Shown here one piece after another: positions 49,781 to 62,509 of a stretch of DNA of 64,000 nucleotides. The stretch covers positions 48,360,333 through 48,424,332 of the forward strand of contig OY282560.1 in the NCBI GenBank assembly GCA_958295665.1, given 5' to 3'. The stretch's first letter is position 1; every line of letters starts with the position of its first letter. Origin of the DNA: Tipula vernalis (taxonomy: Eukaryota; Arthropoda; Insecta; Diptera; Tipulidae). Under the pieces are notes generated by a model. The model had not been told where the DNA came from. It ran no database searches and worked only from the letters and a program-made list of their open reading frames with translations. Both the position numbers and the translations under genes were made by a program.

Positions 49781-49961
49781 AAAAATCCAAAATCTGCAAT
49801 TGTGCTTAGATTTCTGTTCTTGATACCTTTAATGACAGGTCTCGAGACCCTTAACGGCTGTACCAACGCGTGTTTAGATTCCATAATTATTTCCGTACAT
49901 TTCATAGAAAATTCGATTTGATGAAAATCGCCTTACTGTAGATCAGACGATTCAGAGCTAT
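49781..49961 (+). repeat. B-only monomer, 181 bp
   Basis: Third B-B junction, again with the five-base loss in the preceding tail. The tail of this B reads CGCCTTACTGTAGATC, as does the tail of the B-only copy at 41378-41558. Confidence 0.9.
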
Positions 49962-52299
49962 AAAAATCCAAAATCTGCAATTGTGCTCCGATTGCTGTTC
50001 TTGATACCTCTATTGAAAGGCCTCAGGACCTGTACATTTTTAGGCCAACGAGTATTTAGGTTCCTTGATTCCATTGAAAATCACCTTACTATACATCAGC
50101 CGATTCAGAGCAGTAAAAATCCAAAATCTGCAATTGTGCTTAGATTTCTGTTCTTGATACCTTTAATGACAGGTCTCGAGACCCTTAACGGCTGTATCAA
50201 CGCGTGTTTAGATTCCATAATTATTTCCGTACATTTCATAGAAAATTCGATTTGATGAAAATCGCCTTACTATAGATCAGACGATTCAGAGCTATAAAAA
50301 TCCAAAATCTGCAATTGTGCTCCGATTGCTGTTCTGGATACCTCTATTGAAAGGCCTCAGGACCTGTACATTTTTAGGCCAACGAGTATTTAGGTTCCTT
50401 GATTCCATTGAAAATCACCTTACTATACAACAGCCGATTCAGAGCAGTAAAAATCCAAAATCTGCAATTGTGCTTAGATTTCTGTTCTTGATACCTTTAA
50501 TGACAAGTCTCGAGACCCTTAACTGCTGTACCAACGCGTGTTTAGATTCCATAATTATTTCCGTACATTTCATAGAAAATTCGATTTGATGAAAATCACC
50601 TTACTATAGATCAGACGATTCAGAGCTATAAAAATCCAAAATCTGCAATTGTGCTCCGATTGCTGTTCTTGATACCTCTATTGAAAGGCCTCAGGACCTG
50701 TACATTTTTAGGCCAACGGGTATTTAGGTTCCTTGATTCCATTGAAAATCACCTTACTATACATCAGCCGATTCAGAGCAGTAAAAATCCAAAATCTGCA
50801 ATTGTGCTTAGATTTCTGTTCTTGATACCTTTAATGACAGGTCTCGAGACCCTTAACTGCTGTACCAACGCGTGTTTAGATTCCATAATTATTTCCGTAC
50901 ATTTCATAGAAAATTCGATTTGATGAAAATCGCCTTACTATACATCAGACGATTCAAAGCTATAAAAATCCAAAATCTGCAATTGTGCTCCGATTGCTGT
51001 TCTTGATACCTCTATTGAAAGGCCTCAGGACCTGTACATTTTTAGGCCAACGAGTATTTAGGTTCCTTGATTCCATTGAAAATCACCTTACTATACATCA
51101 GCGGATTCAGAGCAGTAAAAATCCAAAATCTGCAATTGTGCTTAGATTTCTGTTCTTGATACCTTTAATGACAGGTCTCGAGACCCTTAACTGCTGTACC
51201 AACGCGTGTTTAGATTCCATAATTATTTCCGTACATTTCATAGAAAATTCGATTTGATGAAAATCGCCTTACTATACATCAGACGATTCAAAGCTATAAA
51301 AATCCAAAATCTGCAATTGTGCTCCGATTGCTGTTCTTGATACCTCTATTGAAAGGCCTCAGGACCTGTACATTTTTAGGCCAACGAGTATTTAGGTTCC
51401 TTGATTCCATTGAAAATCACCTTACTATACATCAGCCGATTCTGAGCAGAAAAAATCCAAAATCTGCAATTGTGCTTAGATTTCTGTTCTTGATACCTTT
51501 AATGACAGGTCTCGAGACCCTTAACTGCTGTACCAGCGCGTGTTTACATTCCATAATTATTTCCGTACATTTCATAGAAAATTCGATTTGATGAAAATCG
51601 CCTTACTATACATCAGACGATTCAAAGCTATAAAAATCCAAAATCTGCAATTGTGCTCCGATTGCTGTTCTTGATACCTCTATTGAAAGGCCTCAGGACC
51701 TGTACATTTTTAGGCCAACGAGTATTTAGGTTCCTTGATTCCATTGAAAATCACCTTACTATACATCAGCCGATTCTGAGCAGTAAAAATCCAAAATCTG
51801 CAATTGTGCTTAGATTTCTGTTCTTGATACCTTTAATGACAGGTCTCGAGACCCTTAACTGCTGTACCAGCGCGTGTTTAGATTCCATAATTATTTCCGT
51901 ACATTTCATAGAAAATTCGATTTGATGAAAATCGCCTTACTATAGATCAGACGATTCAGAGCTATAAAAATCCAAAATCTGCAATTGTGCTCCGATTGCT
52001 GTTCTTAATACCTCAATTGAAAGGCCTCAGGACCTGTACATTTTTAGGCCAACGAGTATTTAGGTTCCTTGATTCCATTGAAAATCACCTTACTATACAT
52101 CAGCCGATTCAGAGCAGTAAAAATCCAAAATCTGCAATTGTGCTTAGATTTCTGTTCTTGATACCTTTAATGATAGGTCTCGAGACCCTTAACTGCTGTA
52201 CCAACGCGTGTTTAGATTCCATAATTATTTCCGTACATTTCATAGAAAATTCGATTTGATGAAAATCACCTTACTATAGATCAGACGATTCAGAGCTAT
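49962..52299 (+). repeat. Seven 334-bp units, copy of the 41559-43228 segment plus two units
   Basis: Marks CTGTATCAACGCG (49962), GTGTTTACATTCC (51298), CCAGCGCG (51632) and TTTAATGATAGG (51966) follow the order seen at 41559-43228. The shift grows from 8403 bp to 9071 bp across the block, exactly two units, so two units were gained here or lost there between 50296 and 51297. Confidence 0.82.
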
Positions 52300-52785
52300 A
52301 AAAATCCAAAATCTGCAATTGTGCTCGGATTGCTGTTCTTGATACCTCTATTGAAAGGCCTCAGGACCTGTACATTTTAAGGCCAACGAGTATTTAGGTT
52401 CCTTGATTCCATTGAAAATCACCTTACTATACAACAGCCGATTCAGAGCAGTAAAAATCCAAAATCTGCAATTGTGCTTAGATTTCTGTTCTTGATACCT
52501 CTATTGAAATGCCTCAGACCTGTACATTTTTAGGCCAACGAGTATTTAGGTTCCTTGATTCCATTGAAAATCACCTTACTATACAACAGCCGATTCAGAG
52601 CAGTAAAAATCCAAAATCTGCAATTGTGCTTAGATTTCTGTTCTTGATACCTTTAATGACAGGTCTCGAGACCCTTAACGGCTGTACCAACGCGTGTTTA
52701 GATTCCATAATTATTTCCGTACATTTCATAGAAAATTCGATTTGATGAAAATCGCCTTACTATAGATCAGACGATTCAGAGCTAT
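52300..52785 (+). repeat. Expanded unit AAB, 486 bp
   Basis: A1 52300-52452 (153 bp, GTGCTCGGATTG, CATTTTAAGGCC, ending ACAACAGCCGATTCAGAGC), then a 152-bp A 52453-52604 with GAAATGCCTCAGACC, then B 52605-52785. This is a 791-bp unit lacking two A subunits. Confidence 0.9.
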
Positions 52786-53119
52786 AAAAATCCAAAATCT
52801 GCAATTGTGCTCCGATTGCTGTTCTTAATACCTCAATTGAAAGGCCTCAGGACCTGTACATTTTTAGGTCAACGAGTATTTAGGTTCCTTGATTCCATTG
52901 AAAATCACCTTACTATACATCAGCCGATTCTGAGCAGTAAAAATCCAAAATCTGCAATTGTGCTTAGATTTCTGTTCTTGATACCTTTAATGACAGGTCT
53001 CGAGACCCTTAACGGCTGTACCAACGCGTGTTTAGATTCCATAATTATTTCCGTACATTTCATAGAAAATTCGATTTGATGAAAATCACCTTACTATAGA
53101 TCAGACGATTCAGAGCTAT

Positions 53120-53758
53120 AAAAATCCAAAATCTGCAATTGTGCTCCGATTGCTGTTCTTGATACCTCTATTGAAAGGCCTCAGGACCTGTACATTTTTA
53201 GGCCAACGAGTATTTAGGTTCCTTGATTCCATTGAAAATCACCTTACTATACATCAGCCGATTCTTAGCAGTAAAAATCCAAAATCTGCAATTTTGCTTA
53301 GATTTTTGTTCTTGATACCTCTATTGAAAGGCCTCAGGACCTGTACATTTTTAGGCCAACGAGTATTTAGGTTCCTTGATTCCATTGAAAATCACCTTAC
53401 TATACATCAGCCGATTATGAGCAGTAAAAATCCAAAATCTGCAATTGTGCTTAGATTTCGGTTCTTGATACCTCTATTGAAATGCCTCAGACCTGTACAT
53501 TTTTAGGCCAACGAGTATTTAGGTTCCTTGATTCCATTGAAAATCACCTTACTATACAACAGCCGATTCAGAGCAGTAAAAATCCAAAATCTGCAATTGT
53601 GCTTAGATTTCTGTTCTTGATACCTTTAATGACAGGTCTCGAGACCCTTAACGGCTGTACCAACGCGTGTTTAGATTCCATAATTATTTCCGTACATTTC
53701 ATAGAAAATTCGATTTGATGAAAATCGCCTTACTATAGATCAGACGATTCAGAGCTAT
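53120..53758 (+). repeat. Expanded unit AAAB, 639 bp
   Basis: First A 53120-53272 (GTGCTCCGATTG, ending CCGATTCTTAGCAGT), second 53273-53425 (GCAATTTTGCTTAG, GATTTTTGTTC, CCGATTATGAGC), third 53426-53577 (152 bp, TTTCGGTTC, GAAATGCCTCAGACC), B 53578-53758. Because the first two A subunits and part of the third stay in one frame, a 121-codon frame is open here; I do not regard it as coding. Confidence 0.9.
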
Positions 53759-54760
53759 AAAAATCCAAAATCTGCAATTGTGCTCCGATTGCTGTTCTTA
53801 ATACCTCAATTGAAAGGCCTCAGGACCTGTACATTTTTAGGTCAACGAGTATTTAGGTTCCTTGATTCCATTGAAAATCACCTTACTATACATCAGCCGA
53901 TTCTGAGCAGTAAAAATCCAAAATCTGCAATTGTGCTTAGATTTCTGTTCTTGATACCTTTAATGACAGGTCTCGAGACCCTTAACGGCTGTACCAACGC
54001 GTGTTTAGATTCCATAATTATTTCCGTACATTTCATAGAAAATTCGATTTGATGAAAATCGCCTTACTATAGATCAGACGATTCAGAGCTATAAAAATCC
54101 AAAATCTGCAATTGTGCTCCGATTGCTGTTCTTAATACCTCAATTGAAAGGCCTCAGGACCTGTACATTTTTAGGTCAACGAGTATTTAGGTTCCTTGAT
54201 TCCATTGAAAATCACCTTACTATACATCAGCCGATTCTGAGCAGTAAAAATCCAAAATCTGCAATTGTGCTTAGATTTCTGTTCTTGATACCTTTAATGA
54301 CAGGTCTCGAGACCCTTAACGGCTGTACCAACGCGTGTTTAGATTCCATAATTATTTCCGTACGTTTCATAGAAAATTCGATTTGATGAAAATCGCCTTA
54401 CTATAGATCAGACGATTCAGAGCTATAAAAATCCAAAATCTGCAATTGTGCTCCGATTGCTGTTCTTAATACCTCAATTGAAAGGCCTCAGGACCTGTAC
54501 ATTTTTAGGTCAACGAGTATTTAGGTTCCTTGATTCCATTGAAAATCACCTTACTATACAACAGCCGATTCAGAGCAGTAAAAATCCAAAATCTGCAATT
54601 GTGCTTAGATTTCTGTTCTTGATACCTTTAATGACAGGTCTCGAGACCCTTAACTGCTGTACCAACGCGTGTTTAGATTCCATAATTATTTCCGTACATT
54701 TCATAGAAAATTCGATTTGATGAAAATCACCTTACTATAGATCAGACGATTCAGAGCTAT

Positions 54761-55094
54761 AAAAATCCAAAATCTGCAATTGTGCTCGGATTGCTGTTCT
54801 TGATACCTCTATTGAAAGGCCTCAGGACCTGTACATTTTAAGGCCAACGAGTATTTAGGTTCCTTGATTCCATTGAAAATCACCTTACTATACATCAGCC
54901 GATTCTGAGCAGTAAAAATCCAAAATCTGCAATTGTGCTTAGATTTCTGTTCTTGATACCTTTAATGACAGGTCTCGAGACCCTTAACGGCTGTACCAAC
55001 GCGTGTTTAGATTCCATAATTATTTCCGTACATTTCATAGAAAATTCGATTTGATGAAAATCGCCTTACTATAGATCAGACGATTCAGAGCTAT
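54761..55094 (+). repeat. 334-bp AB unit with the first-A signature of expanded units
   Basis: Its A has GTGCTCGGATTG and CATTTTAAGGCC and is followed directly by B. The matching position in the duplicated block (60868-61354) is a 487-bp AAB unit with the same A1, so one of the two gained or lost exactly one 153-bp A. Confidence 0.8.
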
Positions 55095-55428
55095 AAAAAT
55101 CCAAAATCTGCAATTGTGCTCCGATTGCTGTTCTTAATACCTCAATTGAAAGGCCTCAGGACCTGTACATTTTTAGGTAAACGAGTATTTAGGTTCCTTG
55201 ATTCCATTGAAAATCACCTTACTATACAACAGCCGATTCAGAGCAGTAAAAATCCAAAATCTGCAATTGTGCTTAGATTTCTGTTCTTGATACCTTTAAT
55301 GACAGGTCTCGAGACCCTTAACTGCTGTACCAACGCGTGTTTAGATTCCATAATTATTTCCGTACATTTCATAGAAAATTCGATTTGATGAAAATCACCT
55401 TACTATAGATCAGACGATTCAGAGCTAT

Positions 55429-55915
55429 AAAAATCCAAAATCTGCAATTGTGCTCGGATTGCTGTTCTTGATACCTCTATTGAAAGGCCTCAGGACCTGT
55501 ACATTTTAAGGCCAACGAGTATTTAGGTTCCTTGATTCCATTGAAAATCACCTTACTATACATCAGCCGATTCTGAGCAGTAAAAATCCAAAATCTGCAA
55601 TTTTGCTTAGATTTTTGTTCTTGATACCTCTATTGAAAGGCCTCAGGACCTGTACATTTTTAGGCCAACGAGTATTTAGGTTCCTTGATTCCATTGAAAA
55701 TCACCTTACTATACATCAGCCGATTCTGAGCAGTAAAAATCCAAAATCTGCAATTGTGCTTAGATTTCTGTTCTTGATACCTTTAATGACAGGTCTCGAG
55801 ACCCTTAACGGCTGTACCAACGCGTGTTTAGATTCCATAATTATTTCCGTACATTTCATAGAAAATTCGATTTGATGAAAATCGCCTTACTATAGATCAG
55901 ACGATTCAGAGCTAT
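55429..55915 (+). repeat. Expanded unit AAB, 487 bp
   Basis: A1 55429-55581 (GTGCTCGGATTG, CATTTTAAGGCC), A2 55582-55734 (GCAATTTTGCTTAG, GATTTTTGTTC, ending CCGATTCTGAGC), B 55735-55915. Confidence 0.9.
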
Positions 55916-56249
55916 AAAAATCCAAAATCTGCAATTGTGCTCCGATTGCTGTTCTTAATACCTCAATTGAAAGGCCTCAGGACCTGTACATTTTTAGGTC
56001 AACGAGTATTTAGGTTCCTTGATTCCATTGAAAATCACCTTACTATACAACAGCCGATTCAGAGCAGTAAAAATCCAAAATCTGCAATTGTGCTTAGATT
56101 TCTGTTCTTGATACCTTTAATGACAGGTCTCGAGACCCTTAACTGCTGTACCAACGCGTGTTTAGATTCCATAATTATTTCCGTACATTTCATAGAAAAT
56201 TCGATTTGATGAAAATCACCTTACTATAGATCAGACGATTCAGAGCTAT

Positions 56250-56736
56250 AAAAATCCAAAATCTGCAATTGTGCTCGGATTGCTGTTCTTGATACCTCTA
56301 TTGAAAGGCCTCAGGACCTGTACATTTTAAGGCCAACGAGTATTTAGGTTCCTTGATTCCATTGAAAATCACCTTACTATACATCAGCCGATTCTGAGCA
56401 GTAAAAATCCAAAATCTGCAATTTTGCTTAGATTTTTGTTCTTGATACCTCTATTGAAAGGCCTCAGGACCTGTACATTTTTAGGCCAACGAGTATTTAG
56501 GTTCCTTGATTCCATTGAAAATCACCTTACTATACATCAGCCGATTCTGAGCAGTAAAAATCCAAAATCTGCAATTGTGCTTAGATTTCTGTTCTTGATA
56601 CCTTTAATGACAGGTCTCGAGACCCTTAACGGCTGTACCAACGCGTGTTTAGATTCCATAATTATTTCCGTACATTTCATAGAAAATTCGATTTGATGAA
56701 AATCGCCTTACTATAGATCAGACGATTCAGAGCTAT
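56250..56736 (+). repeat. Expanded unit AAB, 487 bp
   Basis: Same A1-A2-B signatures as 55429-55915, one 821-bp period later. Confidence 0.9.
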
Positions 56737-57738
56737 AAAAATCCAAAATCTGCAATTGTGCTCCGATTGCTGTTCTTAATACCTCAATTGAAAGGCCTCA
56801 GGACCTGTACATTTTTAGGTCAACGAGTATTTAGGTTCCTTGATTCCATTGAAAATCACCTTACTATACATCAGCCGATTCTGAGCAGTAAAAATCCAAA
56901 ATCTGCAATTGTGCTTAGATTTCTGTTCTTGATACCTTTAATGACAGGTCTCGAGACCCTTAACGGCTGTACCAACGCGTGTTTAGATTCCATAATTATT
57001 TCCGTACATTTCATAGAAAATTCGATTTGATGAAAATCGCCTTACTATAGATCAGACGATTCAGAGCTATAAAAATCCAAAATCTGCAATTGTGCTCCGA
57101 TTGCTGTTCTTAATACCTCAATTGAAAGGCCTCAGGACCTGTACATTTTTAGGTCAACGAGTATTTAGGTTCCTTGATTCCATTGAAAATCACCTTACTA
57201 TACAACAGCCGATTCAGAGCAGTAAAAATCCAAAATCTGCAATTGTGCTTAGATTTCTGTTCTTGATACCTTTAATGACAGGTCTCGAGACCCTTAACGG
57301 CTGTACCAACGCGTGTTTAGATTCCATAATTATTTCCGTACATTTCATAGAAAATTCGATTTGATGAAAATCGCCTTACTATAGATCAGACGATTCAGAG
57401 CTATAAAAATCCAAAATCTGCAATTGTGCTCCGATTGCTGTTCTTAATACCTCAATTGAAAGGCCTCAGGACCTGTACATTTTTAGGTCAACGAGTATTT
57501 AGGTTCCTTGATTCCATTGAAAATCACCTTACTATACAACAGCCGATTCAGAGCAGTAAAAATCCAAAATCTGCAATTGTGCTTAGATTTCTGTTCTTGA
57601 TACCTTTAATGACAGGTCTCGAGACCCTTAACTGCTGTACCAACGCGTGTTTAGATTCCATAATTATTTCCGTACATTTCATAGAAAATTCGATTTGATG
57701 AAAATCACCTTACTATAGATCAGACGATTCAGAGCTAT

Positions 57739-58224
57739 AAAAATCCAAAATCTGCAATTGTGCTCGGATTGCTGTTCTTGATACCTCTATTGAAAGGCCT
57801 CAGGACCTGTACATTTTAAGGCCAACGAGTATTTAGGTTCCTTGATTCCATTGAAAATCACCTTACTATACATCAGCCGATTCTGAGCAGTAAAAATCCA
57901 AAATCTGCAATTTTGCTTAGATTTCTGTTCTTGATACCTCTATTGAAATGCCTCAGACCTGTACATTTTTAGGCCAACGAGTATTTAGGTTCCTTGATTC
58001 CATTGAAAATCACCTTACTATACAACAGCCGATTCAGAGCAGTAAAAATCCAAAATCTGCAATTGTGCTTAGATTTCTGTTCTTGATACCTTTAATGACA
58101 GGTCTCGAGACCCTTAACGGCTGTACCAACGCGTGTTTAGATTCCATAATTATTTCCGTACATTTCATAGAAAATTCGATTTGATGAAAATCGCCTTACT
58201 ATAGATCAGACGATTCAGAGCTAT
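57739..58224 (+). repeat. Expanded unit AAB, 486 bp
   Basis: A1 has GTGCTCGGATTG and CATTTTAAGGCC and ends CCGATTCTGAGC; the second A begins GCAATTTTGCTTAG and is the 152-bp form with GAAATGCCTCAGACC; then B. The mixture of A2-like start and A3/A4-like middle points to recombination inside an A subunit. Confidence 0.88.
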
Positions 58225-59226
58225 AAAAATCCAAAATCTGCAATTGTGCTCCGATTGCTGTTCTTAATACCTCAATTGAAAGGCCTCAGGACCTGTACAT
58301 TTTTAGGTCAACGAGTATTTAGGTTCCTTGATTCCATTGAAAATCACCTTACTATACATCAGCCGATTCTGAGCAGTAAAAATCCAAAATCTGCAATTGT
58401 GCTTAGATTTCTGTTCTTGATACCTTTAATGACAGGTTTCGAGACCCTTAACGGCTGTACCAACGCGTGTTTAGATTCCATAATTATTTCCGTACATTTC
58501 ATAGAAAATTCGATTTGATGAAAATCGCCTTACTATAGATCAGACGATTCAGAGCTATAAAAATCCAAAATCTGCAATTGTGCTCCGATTGCTGTTCTTA
58601 ATACCTCAATTGAAAGGCCTCAGGACCTGTACATTTTTAGGTCAACGAGTATTTAGGTTCCTTGATTCCATTGAAAATCACCTTACTATACATCAGCCGA
58701 TTCTGAGCAGTAAAAATCCAAAATCTGCAATTGTGCTTAGATTTCTGTTCTTGATACCTTTAATGACAGGTTTCGAGACCCTTAACGGCTGTACCAACGC
58801 GTGTTTAGATTCCATAATTATTTCCGTACATTTCATAGAAAATTCGATTTGATGAAAATCGCCTTACTATAGATCAGACGATTCAGAGCTATAAAAATCC
58901 AAAATCTGCAATTGTGCTCCGATTGCTGTTCTTAATACCTCAATTGAAAGGCCTCAGGACCTGTACATTTTTAGGTCAACGAGTATTTAGGTTCCTTGAT
59001 TCCATTGAAAATCACCTTACTATACAACAGCCGATTCTGAGCAGTAAAAATCCAAAATCTGCAATTGTGCTTAGATTTCTGTTCTTGATACCTTTAATGA
59101 CAGGTCTCGAGACCCTTAACGGCTGTACCAACGCGTGTTTAGATTCCATAATTATTTCCGTACATTTCATAGAAAATTCGATTTGATGAAAATCACCTTA
59201 CTATAGATCAGACGATTCAGAGCTAT

Positions 59227-59865
59227 AAAAATCCAAAATCTGCAATTGTGCTCCGATTGCTGTTCTTGATACCTCTATTGAAAGGCCTCAGGACCTGTAC
59301 ATTTTTAGGCCAACGAGTATTTAGGTTCCTTGATTCCATTGAAAATCACCTTACTATACATCAGCCGATTCTTAGCAGTAAAAATCCAAAATCTGCAATT
59401 TTGCTTAGATTTTTGTTCTTGATACCTCTATTGAAAGGCCTCAGGACCTGTACATTTTTAGGCCAACGAGTATTTAGGTTCCTTGATTCCATTGAAAATC
59501 ACCTTACTATACATCAGCCGATTATGAGCAGTAAAAATCCAAAATCTGCAATTGTGCTTAGATTTCGGTTCTTGATACCTCTATTGAAATGCCTCAGACC
59601 TGTACATTTTTAGGCCAACGAGTATTTAGGTTCCTTGATTCCATTGAAAATCACCTTACTATACAACAGCCGATTCAGAGCAGTAAAAATCCAAAATCTG
59701 CAATTGTGCTTAGATTTCTGTTCTTGATACCTTTAATGACAGGTCTCGAGACCCTTAACGGCTGTACCAACGCGTGTTTAGATTCCATAATTATTTCCGT
59801 ACATTTCATAGAAAATTCGATTTGATGAAAATCGCCTTACTATAGATCAGACGATTCAGAGCTAT
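59227..59865 (+). repeat. Expanded unit AAAB, 639 bp
   Basis: Matches 53120-53758 in subunit order and signatures (CCGATTCTTAGCAGT, GCAATTTTGCTTAG, CCGATTATGAGC, GAAATGCCTCAGACC), shifted by 6107 bp. Confidence 0.9.
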
Positions 59866-60867
59866 AAAAATCCAAAATCTGCAATTGTGCTCCGATTGCT
59901 GTTCTTAATACCTCAATTGAAAGGCCTCAGGACCTGTACATTTTTAGGTCAACGAGTATTTAGGTTCCTTGATTCCATTGAAAATCACCTTACTATACAT
60001 CAGCCGATTCTGAGCAGTAAAAATCCAAAATCTGCAATTGTGCTTAGATTTCTGTTCTTGATACCTTTAATGACAGGTCTCGAGACCCTTAACGGCTGTA
60101 CCAACGCGTGTTTAGATTCCATAATTATTTCCGTACATTTCATAGAAAATTCGATTTGATGAAAATCGCCTTACTATAGATCAGACGATTCAGAGCTATA
60201 AAAATCCAAAATCTGCAATTGTGCTCCGATTGCTGTTCTTAATACCTCAATTGAAAGGCCTCAGGACCTGTACATTTTTAGGTCAACGAGTATTTAGGTT
60301 CCTTGATTCCATTGAAAATCACCTTACTATACATCAGCCGATTCTGAGCAGTAAAAATCCAAAATCTGCAATTGTGCTTAGATTTCTGTTCTTGATACCT
60401 TTAATGACAGGTCTCGAGACCCTTAACGGCTGTACCAACGCGTGTTTAGATTCCATAATTATTTCCGTACATTTCATAGAAAATTCGATTTGATGAAAAT
60501 CGCCTTACTATAGATCAGACGATTCAGAGCTATAAAAATCCAAAATCTGCAATTGTGCTCCGATTGCTGTTCTTAATACCTCAATTGAAAGGCCTCAGGA
60601 CCTGTACATTTTTAGGTCAACGAGTATTTAGTTTCCTTGATTCCATTGAAAATCACCTTACTATACAACAGCCGATTCAGAGCAGTAAAAATCCAAAATC
60701 TGCAATTGTGCTTAGATTTCTGTTCTTGATACCTTTAATGACAGGTCTCGAGACCCTTAACTGCTGTACCAACGCGTGTTTAGATTCCATAATTATTTCC
60801 GTACATTTCATAGAAAATTCGATTTGATGAAAATCACCTTACTATAGATCAGACGATTCAGAGCTAT

Positions 60868-61354
60868 AAAAATCCAAAATCTGCAATTGTGCTCGGATTG
60901 CTGTTCTTGATACCTCTATTGAAAGGCCTCAGGACCTGTACATTTTAAGGCCAACGAGTATTTAGGTTCCTTGATTCCATTGAAAATCACCTTACTATAC
61001 ATCAGCCGATTCTGAGCAGTAAAAATCCAAAATCTGCAATTTTGCTTAGATTTTTGTTCTTGATACCTCTATTGAAAGGCCTCAGGACCTGTACATTTTT
61101 AGGCCAACGAGTATTTAGGTTCCTTGATTCCATTGAAAATCACCTTACTATACATCAGCCGATTCTGAGCAGTAAAAATCCAAAATCTGCAATTGTGCTT
61201 AGATTTCTGTTCTTGATACCTTTAATGACAGGTCTCGAGACCCTTAACGGCTGTACCAACGCGTGTTTAGATTCCATAATTATTTCCGTACATTTCATAG
61301 AAAATTCGATTTGATGAAAATCGCCTTACTATAGATCAGACGATTCAGAGCTAT
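60868..61354 (+). repeat. Expanded unit AAB, 487 bp
   Basis: A1 GTGCTCGGATTG/CATTTTAAGGCC, A2 GCAATTTTGCTTAG/GATTTTTGTTC, then B. Second half of the first 821-bp copy. Confidence 0.9.
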
Positions 61355-61688
61355 AAAAATCCAAAATCTGCAATTGTGCTCCGATTGCTGTTCTTAATAC
61401 CTCAATTGAAAGGCCTCAGGACCTGTACATTTTTAGGTCAACGAGTATTTAGGTTCCTTGATTCCATTGAAAATCACCTTACTATACAACAGCCGATTCA
61501 GAGCAGTAAAAATCCAAAATCTGCAATTGTGCTTAGATTTCTGTTCTTGATACCTTTAATGACAGGTCTCGAGACCCTTAACTGCTGTACCAACGCGTGT
61601 TTAGATTCCATAATTATTTCCGTACATTTCATAGAAAATTCGATTTGATGAAAATCACCTTACTATAGATCAGACGATTCAGAGCTAT

Positions 61689-62175
61689 AAAAATCCAAAA
61701 TCTGCAATTGTGCTCGGATTGCTGTTCTTGATACCTCTATTGAAAGGCCTCAGGACCTGTACATTTTAAGGCCAACGAGTATTTAGGTTCCTTGATTCCA
61801 TTGAAAATCACCTTACTATACATCAGCCGATTCTGAGCAGTAAAAATCCAAAATCTGCAATTTTGCTTAGATTTTTGTTCTTGATACCTCTATTGAAAGG
61901 CCTCAGGACCTGTACATTTTTAGGCCAACGAGTATTTAGGTTCCTTGATTCCATTGAAAATCACCTTACTATACATCAGCCGATTCTGAGCAGTAAAAAT
62001 CCAAAATCTGCAATTGTGCTTAGATTTCTGTTCTTGATACCTTTAATGACAGGTCTCGAGACCCTTAACGGCTGTACCAACGCGTGTTTAGATTCCATAA
62101 TTATTTCCGTACATTTCATAGAAAATTCGATTTGATGAAAATCGCCTTACTATAGATCAGACGATTCAGAGCTAT
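61689..62175 (+). repeat. Expanded unit AAB, 487 bp
   Basis: Same signatures as 60868-61354, second 821-bp copy. Confidence 0.9.
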
Positions 62176-62509
62176 AAAAATCCAAAATCTGCAATTGTGC
62201 TCCGATTGCTGTTCTTAATACCTCAATTGAAAGGCCTCAGGACCTGTACATTTTTAGGTCAACGAGTATTTAGGTTCCTTGATTCCATTGAAAATCACCT
62301 TACTATACAACAGCCGATTCAGAGCAGTAAAAATCCAAAATCTGCAATTGTGCTTAGATTTCTGTTCTTGATACCTTTAATGACAGGTCTCGAGACCCTT
62401 AACTGCTGTACCAACGCGTGTTTAGATTCCATAATTATTTCCGTACATTTCATAGAAAATTCGATTTGATGAAAATCACCTTACTATAGATCAGACGATT
62501 CAGAGCTAT

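Larger units (their letters stand above)
47659..49961 (+). repeat. 2303-bp higher-order repeat, copy 2
   Basis: Order and lengths equal copy 1: 334, 791, 334, 334, 329, 181. The last B tail reads TTACTGTAGATC, whereas copy 1 reads TTACTATAGATC, which matches the flank of the 41.5-kb segment. From 47993 onward this block is therefore also homologous to 39590 onward. Confidence 0.88.
55095..56736 (+). repeat. 821-bp higher-order repeat (334 + 487), two copies
   Basis: Copies 55095-55915 and 55916-56736. Each is an AB unit with TTAATACCTCAATTG and ACAACAGCCGATTCAGAGC, then an AAB unit. The first copy has the private TTTAGGTAAACGAG. The same 821-bp repeat occurs three times at 60534-62996. Confidence 0.85.
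52786..57738 (+). repeat. 4953-bp duplicated block, copy 1
   Basis: Unit lengths in order: 334, 639, 334 x3, 334, 334, 487, 334, 487, 334 x3. The block 58893-63998 has the same order except that the sixth element is 487 rather than 334, which accounts exactly for its 153 extra bases. Confidence 0.85.

Noticed and set aside
53141..53506. 121-codon frame with two internal near-copies as a repeat protein
   Set aside because: It arises because two 153-bp A subunits in tandem (153 = 3 x 51) stay in frame. It is a consequence of the AAAB architecture and occurs identically at 59248-59613.
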